Shown: positions 53,844 to 62,344, counted from the stretch's first letter. The stretch: 64,000 nucleotides of DNA from Bradyrhizobium sp. AZCC 2262 (GCF_036924535.1 NZ_JAZHRT010000001.1:3038001-3102000); one strand, 5' to 3'. Translations and numbers: made by a program. Notes: generated by a model not told the origin, from the letters alone.

Positions 53844-54056
53844 GCGCGCCTGCCGGCGCAAGGCACCTGTGAGGTGAGCCGTGTCTTGTATCGGACCGAT
53901 CAATGGCGATTTTGTTCATCGTCCGGGAACGATTCCCTATTGGGAAAATTATGCAATTTGTGTCCAAGGGATAGACACATCAAACTTCAAGCGGCTGCCG
54001 ATTGCATTCCTGCTGCCAAGGTGCGTTGGCGGCCGCTGCTTTTGCTTGCGACCATC

Positions 54057-54278
54057 ATGAAGGACTTTTCCAATGCGAGCTTCCCGCCCGAGGTGATCTC
54101 GGTGATGGAAGTGGCGCTTGACGCCGCGGTGGCTACACTTCCCGAGCCGGTGCATTCCGGTCACGTTCAAGCCATCGCCGAAGCGATCTTGCGCGCGGCC
54201 CATAGCGGAGAGCGCGACCCGATCGTCCTGCAAAGACTTGCACTGCTGGAATTGCAGCTCACCCGACGTGATCGTTGA
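54057..54278 (+). CDS. Small hypothetical protein (73 aa)
   Basis: MKDFSNASFPPEVISVMEVALDAA continues TLPEPVHSGHVQAIAEAILR and ends VLQRLALLELQLTRRDR. Helical, soluble. This FPPEVI...LPEPV.S.HV..IAE.IL pattern recurs in short proteins of Bradyrhizobium that I recall as annotated hypothetical. The ATG at 54057 is chosen over codons upstream with little coding character. Function unknown. Confidence 0.65.
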   Translation: MKDFSNASFPPEVISVMEVALDAAVATLPEPVHSGHVQAIAEAILRAAHSGERDPIVLQRLALLELQLTRRDR

Positions 54279-54446
54279 ACGCTTTGTGTCTGGCGCCATT
54301 GCCTGGAGGCAGGTAGGGCGCGGAATGGTGTCCGAGGCTTGCATGATCGTTGAATCCCGGGGCGCTCGGCGCGCCCGCTGCCCGTCTGCATTGGTGTCAA
54401 GCTCACGGTATTGCCTTTGCCGGCGGTCGGTTCCATACAGCTTCAT

Positions 54447-56765
54447 ATGACCGAACCGTTACTGGGGCGCAGCGTCAACCGGCTCGAAGACGAGCGGTTC
54501 GTGCGCGGACGCGGGTGCTACATCGCCGATCTCGTGGCGCCAAACGCGCTTCATGGCGTCGTCGTTCGCTCGCCGCACGCCCATGCGGGCATTGTCGCGA
54601 TCAGCGTCGATGCGGCGCGCCAGATGCCCGGCGTCGCGGCCGTGCTCACCGGACAGGAATTGGCCGCCGACAATATCGGCCCGCTGCCGTGCGCGGTGAC
54701 CAGTATCCCGATGACCACGCCGCTCGTGGTGCCACCCTGTCACGCGCTGGCGCGCGACGCCGTGCGCTATGTCGGCGAGCCGGTGGCGTTCGTGGTCGCG
54801 GAAAGCACTGAGGCCGCGCGCGATGCCGCCGAGGCCATCGTCGTCGACTATGCGCCGCTGCCGCCCGTGGTCTCGATCGCGGATGCCGTTCTGCCGGACG
54901 CCCCGTCGATCTGGCCGGAGGCGCGGGGCAATATCGCGTTCCAGTTCAACCGCGGCGAGGTCGGCCCGGTGGAAGCGGCGATCCGCGACGCCGCCCATGT
55001 CGTGGAATGCGAGCTCGTCAATAACCGCGTCGTCGCCGCTCCGCTGGAGACGCGCGGGGCGCTGGGGGAGTTCGATGCCGCGAGTGGCCGTCTGCACCTG
55101 ACCGCCTCGGCCGCCGGCGCGCATGCGATCCGCGACCTGCTCGCCGACGGTGTGTTTCGTATCGGCAGGGAAAAACTTCGTGTCAGCATTCCCGACGTCG
55201 GCGGCGGCTTCGGAATGAAGAACGTTCTCTATCCGGAATGGGTGCTGGTGCTGTGGGCGGCGCGGCGCCTCGGCCGTCCGGTCACGTGGGTCGGGGATCG
55301 CAGCGAGGATTTTGTCGGCTCCGCCCATGGCCGTGACAGCCTGGTCCGGGCTCGCCTGGCACTCGACCGCGATGGCCGCTTCCTCGCGCTCGACACAAAG
55401 GTCCTCGCCAATCTGGGCGCCTATGTCTCGACGGTGGCGCCGTCCGTGCCGACCAGGGCCATGGCGAGCGCAACGGGCGGCGTCTACGACATCCCGCTGA
55501 TCGCCTTTCAGTCCAGCGGCGTGTTCACCAACACGACGCCGGTCGACGCCTATCGCGGCGCCGGCAAGCCGGAGGCGAACTACCTGATCGAGCGCTGCAT
55601 CGATATCGCGGCCGACCAGCTCGGCATGGATGCGCTGAAGCTGCGGCGCAAGAACATCTTTCGCCGGTTTCCCCATCCAAGCGCGATGGGGCTTACGGTC
55701 GAGCAGGGCAGCTTTGCGCACGCGATCGATCACGCGGTCAAGGCCGCCGCGGGATTCGACGCGCGCCGGCGAAGCTCGCGCAAGCGGGGCAGGCTGCGTG
55801 GCCTGGGCTACGCCTGCTTTCTCGAAACGTCGCGTGGTCAGCCCAATGAAGTGGCGGAAGTGCGCGTCGGTGACGACGGCCGGATTGATCTGATGGTCGG
55901 CACGCATTCCAACGGTCAGGGCCACGAGACCACGTTCGCACAGATCGCGGCCGATGCGTTTGGCTTGCCGGCGGAGCGCTTCCGGTTTCGGCAAGGCGAT
56001 ACGGACGATCTCGATTCCGGCGGCGGGCATGGCGGGGCGCGCTCGATGCATCAGGGCGGCACCGCACTGCTGATGGCGGCCGAGGGCGTCATCGAGAATG
56101 CGCGGCGGCTTGCCGCGCGCCTGCTGCAGGCCGGCGTGGATACTGTTCACTACGAAGCAGGCCAGTTGCGCGTGGCTGCGACCGGGCAGGAGATCAGCCT
56201 CGAGGAGGTGGCGCGCGCCTCGTACCAGACGCCCGGCGACGATGTCGCGCCCGGCCTCGCGCACAGGGCGACCCATTTGTGCGATCGCTACACCTTTCCC
56301 AACGGCTGCCATATCGCCGAAGTCGAGATCGACCCGGAGACCGGTGGGGTGAGGCTCGACCGCTACGTCATCTTCGATGACTATGGCCGGCTGCTCGATC
56401 CGCGCCAGACGCTGGGGCAGGTCCATGGCGGCGTGGCGCAGGGTATCGGCCAGGCATTGTTCGAGCATGCGCTGTTTGATGCGGAGACCGGGCAGATCCT
56501 CTCGGGCTCGCTGATGGATTATGCGCTGCCGCGCGCGGATGATCTTCCGGCGTTCGAGGGCAGCCTGACGGACGACTTTCCAAGCGGCGCCAACCGGTTG
56601 GGCGTGAAGGGAAGCGGTCAGGCCGGCGCCATCGCGGCACCCGCCACCATCATGAACGCGGTGATGAATGCGCTCGCGCCGCTCGGCGTGCGGCATCTCG
56701 ACATGCCCGCAACGCCCTCCCGGATCTGGCATGCGATAAAGGCGGCGCAAGCGCAGTCGCGTTAG
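54447..56765 (+). CDS. Molybdopterin-binding large subunit of a xanthine dehydrogenase-family hydroxylase
   Basis: A 772-residue CoxL/XDHA-type large subunit. It opens MTEPLLGRSVNRLEDERFVRGRGCY, followed by the aldehyde-oxidase hammerhead domain; the cofactor segments are GGGFGMKN near residue 257 and AYRGAGK near 368, the latter form II CoxL-like. The active-site Glu of the usual GVGEAG motif is replaced by Gln725 in GVKGSGQAGAIAAPATI. The FAD and iron-sulfur subunits expected with such an enzyme are not adjacent. The gene ends 102 bases from the minus-strand TOPRIM gene. Substrate unknown. Confidence 0.9.
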   Translation: MTEPLLGRSVNRLEDERFVRGRGCYIADLVAPNALHGVVVRSPHAHAGIVAISVDAARQMPGVAAVLTGQELAADNIGPLPCAVTSIPMTTPLVVPPCHALARDAVRYVGEPVAFVVAESTEAARDAAEAIVVDYAPLPPVVSIADAVLPDAPSIWPEARGNIAFQFNRGEVGPVEAAIRDAAHVVECELVNNRVVAAPLETRGALGEFDAASGRLHLTASAAGAHAIRDLLADGVFRIGREKLRVSIPDVGGGFGMKNVLYPEWVLVLWAARRLGRPVTWVGDRSEDFVGSAHGRDSLVRARLALDRDGRFLALDTKVLANLGAYVSTVAPSVPTRAMASATGGVYDIPLIAFQSSGVFTNTTPVDAYRGAGKPEANYLIERCIDIAADQLGMDALKLRRKNIFRRFPHPSAMGLTVEQGSFAHAIDHAVKAAAGFDARRRSSRKRGRLRGLGYACFLETSRGQPNEVAEVRVGDDGRIDLMVGTHSNGQGHETTFAQIAADAFGLPAERFRFRQGDTDDLDSGGGHGGARSMHQGGTALLMAAEGVIENARRLAARLLQAGVDTVHYEAGQLRVAATGQEISLEEVARASYQTPGDDVAPGLAHRATHLCDRYTFPNGCHIAEVEIDPETGGVRLDRYVIFDDYGRLLDPRQTLGQVHGGVAQGIGQALFEHALFDAETGQILSGSLMDYALPRADDLPAFEGSLTDDFPSGANRLGVKGSGQAGAIAAPATIMNAVMNALAPLGVRHLDMPATPSRIWHAIKAAQAQSR

Positions 56766-56867
56766 CGCGCTGACACGCGTCACCGAGAAAGAGGCACAGC
56801 CTAAGCTGTCGGGGACTCGGTGTTGACGAAAGCGGAGAGGACTTCGAAAAGCAGTCCAACAAAATTA

Positions 56868-57542
56868 TTAGGAAGCAAAATCAGTAAGGTAGTCTGCGAT
56901 GGGTTTAAACGAATTATGCGCCACAGGCACAAGATGATAGTGTTTTGGCTCCCTGAAGACTTTACCTAGCGGAATGAATGGATCTGAAGCGCAGCGAACT
57001 GCCAAATTGGCGCGAAGCCAAGCCTTCCCGAAACGAGATTCACTTCGCCATTTATCTGCAAGGACAGTTGCAAGATAGTGATCGGTTTTCTCCCCATTTA
57101 TCCGATCTGCCCAATGCGCTGAATCAAGGCACAATCTCTCTAAATGCCCCTCGCGCTTGTCCCAAGGCATCATCATTATCGCAATTGATGGCTTCCCGGT
57201 GGTTCTCACTCTACTTGCTGTCGGCGCACTTCCTGCGCCAAATACCTGTTCAACCTGGACACGAACAGCCTGAAAGTTTACTTCGGGAGTGTCGTCATTG
57301 TCCGCTACAATCAGGATTCGCCCGAACTGAGCGAACGTTCTGGGGTATTCGATTCTATATGCGCGCAGAGCTCCAGCGAAGTTGCGGTTTCCTTGCGCGT
57401 CCCAAATGTGGAAATCAGGTAGCCTTCGCTGCTCGATCAGTCTGTGAAAAAAGAAACAATCCTCTGGTCCTTCACACAGCAAAAGCCGTGGGAACTTAGG
57501 TTTGTCCTCTTTTTCAGCCACGCACCTCAGCTCCAAATTCAA
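56868..57542 (-). CDS. TOPRIM-like protein, second gene of an ATPase pair
   Basis: A 224-residue protein with a TOPRIM-like motif: the conserved glutamate in LLLCEGPEDCFFFHRLI (Glu24) and the DxD acidic pair in ILIVADNDDT (Asp81 and Asp83). This resembles nuclease/primase-type domains such as DUF3226 and DUF4435. It overlaps the ATPase gene by 29 bases (57514-57542), with the start inside the ATPase coding end. Low GC like its partner. The ATPase plus TOPRIM architecture is the one used by OLD-family and PARIS-type phage defence. Activity is inferred. Confidence 0.7.
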   Translation of the reverse strand: MNLELRCVAEKEDKPKFPRLLLCEGPEDCFFFHRLIEQRRLPDFHIWDAQGNRNFAGALRAYRIEYPRTFAQFGRILIVADNDDTPEVNFQAVRVQVEQVFGAGSAPTASRVRTTGKPSIAIMMMPWDKREGHLERLCLDSAHWADRINGEKTDHYLATVLADKWRSESRFGKAWLRANLAVRCASDPFIPLGKVFREPKHYHLVPVAHNSFKPIADYLTDFAS

Positions 57543-58611
57543 TTCCTGATTTCAGGGTTATCCCATCAAATCTGAACAGCTCGGGTTTCCCGCTTTCATC
57601 CCTCTCAATTCGCCAAAACGCGAAATCATTCATCGTCTCGTCATCAACGGCAGTGGTCAATGATCGAAGCCATTCCGCGCTATGAGTTGAAAGAAACAGT
57701 TGGCTTTCGCTGGCCTTCGAAAAAGAGATGAGCCATCGCCAGAAGGACTCATGATGCTTGTGGTATAGGCCATTCTCTATCTCATCCACGAGCACAACGG
57801 ATCGAGAGTGCGAAGCCATAACCAATAAGATACTCAAGATGCGATTGATGCCGCTAGAAATGCTATTCAGTGGGACTTTTTCTTGCATGTCTTTTAGGGT
57901 GGCGTGAATGACGGGTTGTCCCGCCAAGACTTCAATGGATAGGTCTTCGATCCACGGATATTCCTTCACAAACAACTCGACAAATCTGCGATGCTGACGG
58001 GCTTTGCTTAGTTCCGAAAATCGTGCAGCGTTTTCGGCGGCCCCACCTATGGACGTGCTAGAAAAAAAGAAAAAATCGGGCAGATGCTCTCGCTCGGGGG
58101 GGAAGGATAATTGGGTGCCCTTGAACATAGGAGACCCATCGTATTCCTGACCCGTGTGATCTTTCCAAACGAAATTATAGGACCCAGACGATCCGGGGCT
58201 GGAAGAGTCTGACAAAGGAATTAGCGTTTGCGCGGGTCCCCTGTTGATAAACACAGACCTCGCTTCGGGTCCGGACCCCGATAGGATGATTGAAATAGGC
58301 AGCCTAGTGTTGAAATTGTAAAACAAGTCGCCCCAGAGGGCATCTTCTACTTGCCGGGTACTACCGCTTACAGCTCCGTCGAAACCTCGGGTTTGACGAT
58401 TGCGAACAGCAATTTGCGCATTCCCGCCCAAGGCAAAGAAGGTAGCCTCGAGGAGAGCAGTCTTTCCGGCACCATTGTCGCCTACGACAATATTTATCCG
58501 CTTGCAGTCAGCGAGGCGCAGGTGTTCGAAACACTTATAGTTCCGAATCTCAATGTCATGAATCATCAGATACTCAGAAGGTAAGTGCGGGCGCGCCAAA
58601 TCAGAGGTCAT
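57514..58611 (-). CDS. AAA ATPase of OLD-like type
   Basis: A 365-residue ABC/SMC-type ATPase. Walker A GDNGAGKT (residues 44-51) follows EIRNYKCFEHLRLADCKRINIVV, the usual AAA15 entry. The signature-like SSGINRILSILLVM (about 252), Walker B SVVLVDEIENGL and the switch histidine in LFLSTHSAEWLRS complete the nucleotide fold. A 170-residue insert between them is unlike known domains. Start ATG 58611 follows GGAGGTTAAGCT. GC counted by hand in two 60-base lines is 47 and 50 percent, against about 65 percent in flanking genes, so recent transfer is probable. Confidence 0.78.
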   Translation of the reverse strand: MTSDLARPHLPSEYLMIHDIEIRNYKCFEHLRLADCKRINIVVGDNGAGKTALLEATFFALGGNAQIAVRNRQTRGFDGAVSGSTRQVEDALWGDLFYNFNTRLPISIILSGSGPEARSVFINRGPAQTLIPLSDSSSPGSSGSYNFVWKDHTGQEYDGSPMFKGTQLSFPPEREHLPDFFFFSSTSIGGAAENAARFSELSKARQHRRFVELFVKEYPWIEDLSIEVLAGQPVIHATLKDMQEKVPLNSISSGINRILSILLVMASHSRSVVLVDEIENGLYHKHHESFWRWLISFSKASESQLFLSTHSAEWLRSLTTAVDDETMNDFAFWRIERDESGKPELFRFDGITLKSGIEFGAEVRG

Positions 58612-58831
58612 AGCTTAACCTCCGGTCGCCGACCGGTATACCCCGGTTCTTTGGGTACGGTAAGTATAAGATCGTCAATAACGGGGTACGCAACCGGGTT
58701 CAGGCCTGCTGGGATTGCGATGGTGCTCGCAAAGGCGCCGGGCGCAACGGTCGAATCCGGTCGCTATCCGTCGCCAGTCTTGATCGTCTCCAATCACAGC
58801 AAGGTGACGAATGATCTGGTTTCGCTGCCGC

Positions 58832-58861
58832 TTGACATGCAGGTATTTACCTGCATATTAT
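58832..58861 (+). promoter_or_regulatory. Promoter and palindromic operator of the ArsR gene
   Basis: TTGACA (58832-58837), an 18-base spacer and TATTAT (58856-58861) make a strong sigma-70 promoter. Within it the perfect inverted repeat ATGCAGGTA-TT-TACCTGCAT (58837-58856) fills the spacer, an ideal place for ArsR repression. It ends 28 bases before the ArsR start. Confidence 0.8.
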
Positions 58862-58883
58862 ATTTTCCGTAAGAGCGAGACCA

Positions 58884-59198
58884 ATGCAAGCCGACAAGGT
58901 TTTCAAAGCGCTGGGCGACCCGACACGCAGAAAGCTGCTTGATCTTCTTTGTGAGAAGAACGGGCAGACGCTCGGTCAGCTCTGCGAAAACCTCGACATG
59001 GCCCGGCAATCCGCCACCCAGCACCTCGAAATCCTGGAGGCGGCCAATCTGGTGAGCACGGTGAAGCGCGGCAGGGAAAAGCTGCATTTCATCAACCCCG
59101 TGCCGCTTCACGAGGTCTACGAACGGTGGGTACGGAAATTCGAACGACAGCGGCTCAGCCTGCTGCACGATCTGAAGAAAGAACTCGAAGGAGAATGA
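58884..59198 (+). CDS. ArsR family transcriptional regulator
   Basis: A 104-residue winged-helix repressor. QADKVFKALGDPTRRKLLDLLCEKNGQTLGQLCENL and ARQSATQHLEILEAANLVSTVKRGREKLHFIN form the ArsR DNA-binding domain. No CxC metal site is present, so it is of the class that pairs with SRPBCC proteins rather than a metal sensor. Its palindromic operator lies in its own promoter. The stop overlaps an ATG of the next gene's reading frame, and ATG 59201 follows, indicating coupled translation. Confidence 0.9.
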   Translation: MQADKVFKALGDPTRRKLLDLLCEKNGQTLGQLCENLDMARQSATQHLEILEAANLVSTVKRGREKLHFINPVPLHEVYERWVRKFERQRLSLLHDLKKELEGE

Positions 59199-59200
59199 CG

Positions 59201-59665
59201 ATGACCAAAGAGACGACCAGCTTTGTCTACGTGACCTATATCCGCTCGACGCCGGACAAGGTGTTCGCGGCGATCACGAAACCGGAGATCGCAAGGCGTT
59301 ACTGGGGCCACGAGAACGTCTCAGACTGGAATCCCGGATCGAAATGGGAGCATGTCCGCGCCAATGATGAGCGGACCGTCGAACTCGTCGGCAAGGTCAT
59401 CGAGGTCTCGCCGCCGACACGTCTCGTCATCACTTGGGCGAATGCGTCGCAGGCCTCCGATCCTTCCGCCTCCAGCCGGGTGACGTTCGAGATCGAGGAA
59501 TACGAGGACATGGTCCGGCTGACCGTCAGCCATGATGAACTCGTCGCCGGCAGCGGGATGGCGAACGGCATCAAGAAGGGGTGGCCGGTCGTCCTTGCCA
59601 GCCTGAAATCCTTGCTGGAAACCGGCCAGGGACTCGACGTTTTCGCCAAGCCGAAATCGGCTTGA
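59201..59665 (+). CDS. SRPBCC (AHSA1-like) protein
   Basis: A 154-residue START/Bet v1-fold protein: TTSFVYVTYIRSTPDKVFAAITKPEIARRYWGHENVSDW, then KVIEVSPPTRLVITWAN and LTVSHDELVAGSGMANGI with a C-terminal helix. AHSA1-type domains bind hydrophobic ligands; they are often coded beside ArsR repressors, where the ligand may be sensed. ATG 59201 is chosen for its spacing from AAGGAG; another ATG at 59195 overlaps the ArsR stop. Confidence 0.85.
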   Translation: MTKETTSFVYVTYIRSTPDKVFAAITKPEIARRYWGHENVSDWNPGSKWEHVRANDERTVELVGKVIEVSPPTRLVITWANASQASDPSASSRVTFEIEEYEDMVRLTVSHDELVAGSGMANGIKKGWPVVLASLKSLLETGQGLDVFAKPKSA

Positions 59666-59694
59666 TCCCTGCCGTATCAATCAGGAGCGGGAGA

Positions 59695-60123
59695 ATGACC
59701 ATGACCATGACCAAGCCCTATGCCGGCGGATGTGCCTGCGGCGCGATCCGTTATGAGACGAGCAGCAAACCCATCGTCGAAAGCCACTGCCAATGCCGCG
59801 ATTGCCAGAAACGAAGCGGCACAGGGCATGGATCCTATCTGGTCTTCCCCCGGCGAGCCGACGTCAGCATTGCGGGTGAAGCGAAAGACTGGCGGGTAGC
59901 TGGCGACAGCGGCAACGAAAAGGTCCACGCCTTCTGCCCGACCTGCGGAACGCCGGTCTACCTGACATTCGTCGCCATGCCGGAGCTGATAGCGGTCCAC
60001 GCGACCAGCCTTGACGACTCAGGCCAGTTCAATCCGCAGATGGTCACGTACGGCATCCGCGGCCACGCCTGGGACACGATGGATTCCTCGTTGCAAAAAT
60101 TCGAGCGAATGCCGCCTGGTTAA
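59695..60123 (+). CDS. GFA family (glutathione-dependent formaldehyde-activating type) protein
   Basis: A 142-residue small zinc protein. Cysteine motifs GCACGAIRY, SHCQCRDCQK and FCPTCGTP match the GFA/Mss4-like zinc fold. Start ATG 59695 has AGGAG; two further in-frame ATG codons follow. Last gene of the plus-strand ArsR unit, 29 bases after the SRPBCC gene. Members range from formaldehyde activation to thiol-adduct handling; a role here is not established. Confidence 0.87.
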   Translation: MTMTMTKPYAGGCACGAIRYETSSKPIVESHCQCRDCQKRSGTGHGSYLVFPRRADVSIAGEAKDWRVAGDSGNEKVHAFCPTCGTPVYLTFVAMPELIAVHATSLDDSGQFNPQMVTYGIRGHAWDTMDSSLQKFERMPPG

Positions 60124-60317
60124 GTGTTGCCGGGAGCCATACCAATGCTGGCGGGCTCAGGAATTTGAAATTCCGGCGCTTCTGATCGGGGAACCAGGTC
60201 GTGGCGCGCTTGCTCCGCCGCCTATTTCCGTTCGCCGGCCAGCGCCCTGCGTCGACGGCAGCGCGGACGATCTCGACCACGATCCTGCGAAGGCGCAGCT
60301 TTGCGCCTTCGTCTCCC

Positions 60318-60794
60318 TCACGCGGTCTTTGCTTTCTTCCGGGAGCGGGCAGCCCGCGCCGACATGTTCAGTTCCGCAGCGGCGCGAATGAGCGCCTTCA
60401 ATGCTTTTTCGTTGATCTTGTCGCCCTCGTGGATATCGATGGCACGCCTGACGTTGCCTTCGAGGCTTGAGTTGAAGAGGTCTGTCGGGTCGTCCAGCGC
60501 GGCGCCCCTGGCAAAGGTCATCTTCACGACCGCCTTGTACGTCTCGCCGGTGCAGATGATGCCGTCGTGCTCCCACACCGGGACGCCGCGCCACTTCCAC
60601 TCCTCGACCACATCGGGGACGGCCTGCCTGATGATGCTCCGGATACGCGCGAGCGTCTCGCCCCGCCAATCGCCCAACTCCTTGATTCTCGCATCGATGT
60701 GCCGGGAGGGAGAGCCTCCTGCTTTTGCTTCGTTCGCGCCGCTTTTCTTCATGCCTGTTGTCGCCTTCTTCGTGGCCGTTGTCGTTCCGCTCAC
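60318..60794 (-). CDS. DUF1801 domain protein, distal copy
   Basis: A 158-residue protein with the DUF1801 fold: LARIRSIIRQAVPDVVEEWKWRGVPVWEHDGIICTGETYK, then VVKMTFARGAALDDPTDLFNSSLEGN. A basic Lys/Ala linker opens the protein and the C-terminus ends in RSRKKAKTA. Its start overlaps the upstream DUF1801 gene stop (60791-60794), so the two are coupled. Function unknown. Confidence 0.8.
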   Translation of the reverse strand: MSGTTTATKKATTGMKKSGANEAKAGGSPSRHIDARIKELGDWRGETLARIRSIIRQAVPDVVEEWKWRGVPVWEHDGIICTGETYKAVVKMTFARGAALDDPTDLFNSSLEGNVRRAIDIHEGDKINEKALKALIRAAAELNMSARAARSRKKAKTA

Positions 60795-61249
60795 AGTCGT
60801 TCTCCGGGCAATTGACTTGCTTGCTTCACCCAGGCGACAAACTGCGCATCGTCGAGGTGGTCGTCCTCGTGAATGTCGAGGTAGCGGGTGTCGCTGCTCT
60901 TGGACTCACCGGGCGGGACCGGTCGCAGCGACGTGCCGCGGAAGAACGTCACCTTGACGTACTTCGTGAAGCAGTGAAAGGCGAGGAACCAGCCGCCCTG
61001 ATCCTCGACGCCATAGAAGGGCGTGTTCCATTTGACGGCCTTGCGCACACCGGAGACGGTGCGCACGATGAGGGCGTCGAGGTGCCGCCCGACGTCGCGT
61101 TTCCAGCCCGGCATGGCGGCGATGTAGGCCTGCACGGGCGCGTCGCCGTCCGCCTTCGCGATTTGAGGATTGCCGCCTGAGAGCAGGACGGGCTTTGCGG
61201 CGGCCTTTTTTTCGACCTTCTCCGATCTCGCGGACGCCTTGCCGGGCAT
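60791..61249 (-). CDS. DUF1801 domain protein, proximal copy
   Basis: A 152-residue DUF1801 protein: VQAYIAAMPGWKRDVGRHLDALIVRTVSGVRKAVKWNTPFYGVEDQ, then GWFLAFHCFTKYVKVTFFRGTSLRP. The N-terminus is Lys/Ala-rich. ATG 61249 is chosen; a start 14 codons upstream is less likely. Two distinct DUF1801 genes in a row, each about 150 residues, suggest related but separate roles. Confidence 0.8.
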   Translation of the reverse strand: MPGKASARSEKVEKKAAAKPVLLSGGNPQIAKADGDAPVQAYIAAMPGWKRDVGRHLDALIVRTVSGVRKAVKWNTPFYGVEDQGGWFLAFHCFTKYVKVTFFRGTSLRPVPPGESKSSDTRYLDIHEDDHLDDAQFVAWVKQASQLPGERL

Positions 61250-61260
61250 TGCGTTCACTC

Positions 61261-61482
61261 CTATCCGCTGATGCCCCGAGCGCCGCGCCATTTGGCGGCA
61301 TAGGGCAGCGCGAACATGTACAGGCCGGTGAGCAGGAGCAAGATCAGCGGGAACAGCGCCAGAAGGCCAACCCAGATAGCTTGTTTCTCCTGCATCATGG
61401 CGATGACGTTGACAATGACGGCGACCGTGAAGGCAATGGACAGCCAGCGGTGGATTTGCCGAATAGATGCATTCCAGTTCAA
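61261..61482 (-). CDS. Small two-helix membrane protein
   Basis: A 73-residue protein, two hydrophobic helices (SIAFTVAVIVNVIAMM and WVGLLALFPLILLLLTGLYMFALPY) joined by a short polar loop. Start is TTG 61482, with GGGAGG six bases upstream. The minus-strand unit continues into the DUF1801 genes 11 bases downstream. I do not recognise a family. Confidence 0.7.
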   Translation of the reverse strand: MNWNASIRQIHRWLSIAFTVAVIVNVIAMMQEKQAIWVGLLALFPLILLLLTGLYMFALPYAAKWRGARGISG

Positions 61483-61530
61483 TGAGACCTCCCTTGATTT
61501 AAAGCGATCCGGAGCGCGATGCGGCGGATT

Positions 61531-61962
61531 TCAATCCGCCCGCGCCAAAACATCTTCAAGCTTCGCGAAGAATTGCTGCCAGCCGGCGTGGGCGCCGCCA
61601 AAGGCCTGCTTCTGATCCGGCCGGAAGCCCGACTGCTCCATGCGCAGCAGCGTTCCCGCGCGCGTTGGCGTGAGCGTAAACGTCACCACGCTCTGCAGAT
61701 TGAAGGCCGTATCCTCGTGCTTGAAATTCCAGGTATAGGACAGCGCCTTGTTCGGCTCGATGGCGAGCACCTCGCAGTCCAGTACGCCGCCCCAGTCGCC
61801 GCGAAGATTGAACTGGTGACCCACGACTGGCTTGAAGTCGTTCTTCATCAGCCATTCCTCCATCAAATGCGGCTGCGTGAGTGCGCGCCAGAGTTTTTCC
61901 GGCGGATGCGGCATCTCGCGTTCGACGACGACGGAGCGGGTTTCGGTCGTGATATTGGTCAT
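61531..61962 (-). CDS. SRPBCC (AHSA1-like) protein
   Basis: A 143-residue AHSA1-type protein: TNITTETRSVVVEREMPHPPEKLWRALTQPHLMEEWLMKNDF, then CEVLAIEPNKALSYTWNF and TVTFTLTPTRAGTLLRMEQSGFRPDQ. The start overlaps the ArsR stop (61959-61962). It is a paralogue, though divergent, of the SRPBCC gene at 59201, and the two are convergent units with the same ArsR-first order. Confidence 0.85.
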   Translation of the reverse strand: MTNITTETRSVVVEREMPHPPEKLWRALTQPHLMEEWLMKNDFKPVVGHQFNLRGDWGGVLDCEVLAIEPNKALSYTWNFKHEDTAFNLQSVVTFTLTPTRAGTLLRMEQSGFRPDQKQAFGGAHAGWQQFFAKLEDVLARAD

Positions 61963-62282
61963 TGGTCCATCCGTTTGAGCAGATCTTCGAGATCGTTGAA
62001 TTTCCTCTGCCAGAACCCCGCCATCTCGCTTGTCCAGTCGATCAGCGGGGCCAGGGCGCCGAGTTGCGCGCTATAGTGCGTCTGTCGGCCTTCGTGGCGA
62101 TCGCGCACCAGCCCGGCCTGCTTGAGAACGCCGAGATGTTTTGAGACCGCCGGTTGCGAGATCCCGGCCCGCGCCGTCAGGGCCCCCACCGTCTGCTCGC
62201 CTTCGCGGCACAGCCGCTCGAAGATCGCCCGACGGGAAGGATCGGCAAGGGTTCTGAAGAGCACGTCTTGGGCGTTCGGCAT
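61959..62282 (-). CDS. ArsR family transcriptional regulator
   Basis: A 107-residue ArsR repressor: MPNAQDVLFRTLADPSRRAIFERL, then AGISQPAVSKHLGVLKQAGLVRDRHEGRQTHYS, the helix-turn-helix and wing. No metal-binding cysteine pair. It leads the minus-strand unit SRPBCC, membrane protein, DUF1801, DUF1801. Promoter and inverted repeat at 62292-62344 suit autoregulation. Confidence 0.9.
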   Translation of the reverse strand: MPNAQDVLFRTLADPSRRAIFERLCREGEQTVGALTARAGISQPAVSKHLGVLKQAGLVRDRHEGRQTHYSAQLGALAPLIDWTSEMAGFWQRKFNDLEDLLKRMDQ

Positions 62283-62291
62283 CTGGGATCG

Positions 62292-62344
62292 ATAACCTCT
62301 GGGTTATTGGTTGATCCATAACCGTAGAGATATGGGTTGGTCAA
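62292..62344 (-). promoter_or_regulatory. Promoter with palindrome for the minus-strand ArsR
   Basis: On the minus strand TTGACC (62344 to 62339), a 17-base spacer and TTATGG (62321 to 62316) form the promoter. Downstream, GGTTAT and ATAACC (62292-62307, ATAACC-TCTG-GGTTAT) form an inverted repeat. AACCCAT and TTATGGAT words in the promoter may be weaker copies. Confidence 0.6.

Noticed and set aside
54459..56783. 774-codon minus-strand frame opposite the molybdenum hydroxylase gene
   Set aside because: Antisense to a clear enzyme with conserved motifs; His/Arg/Asp-rich shadow.
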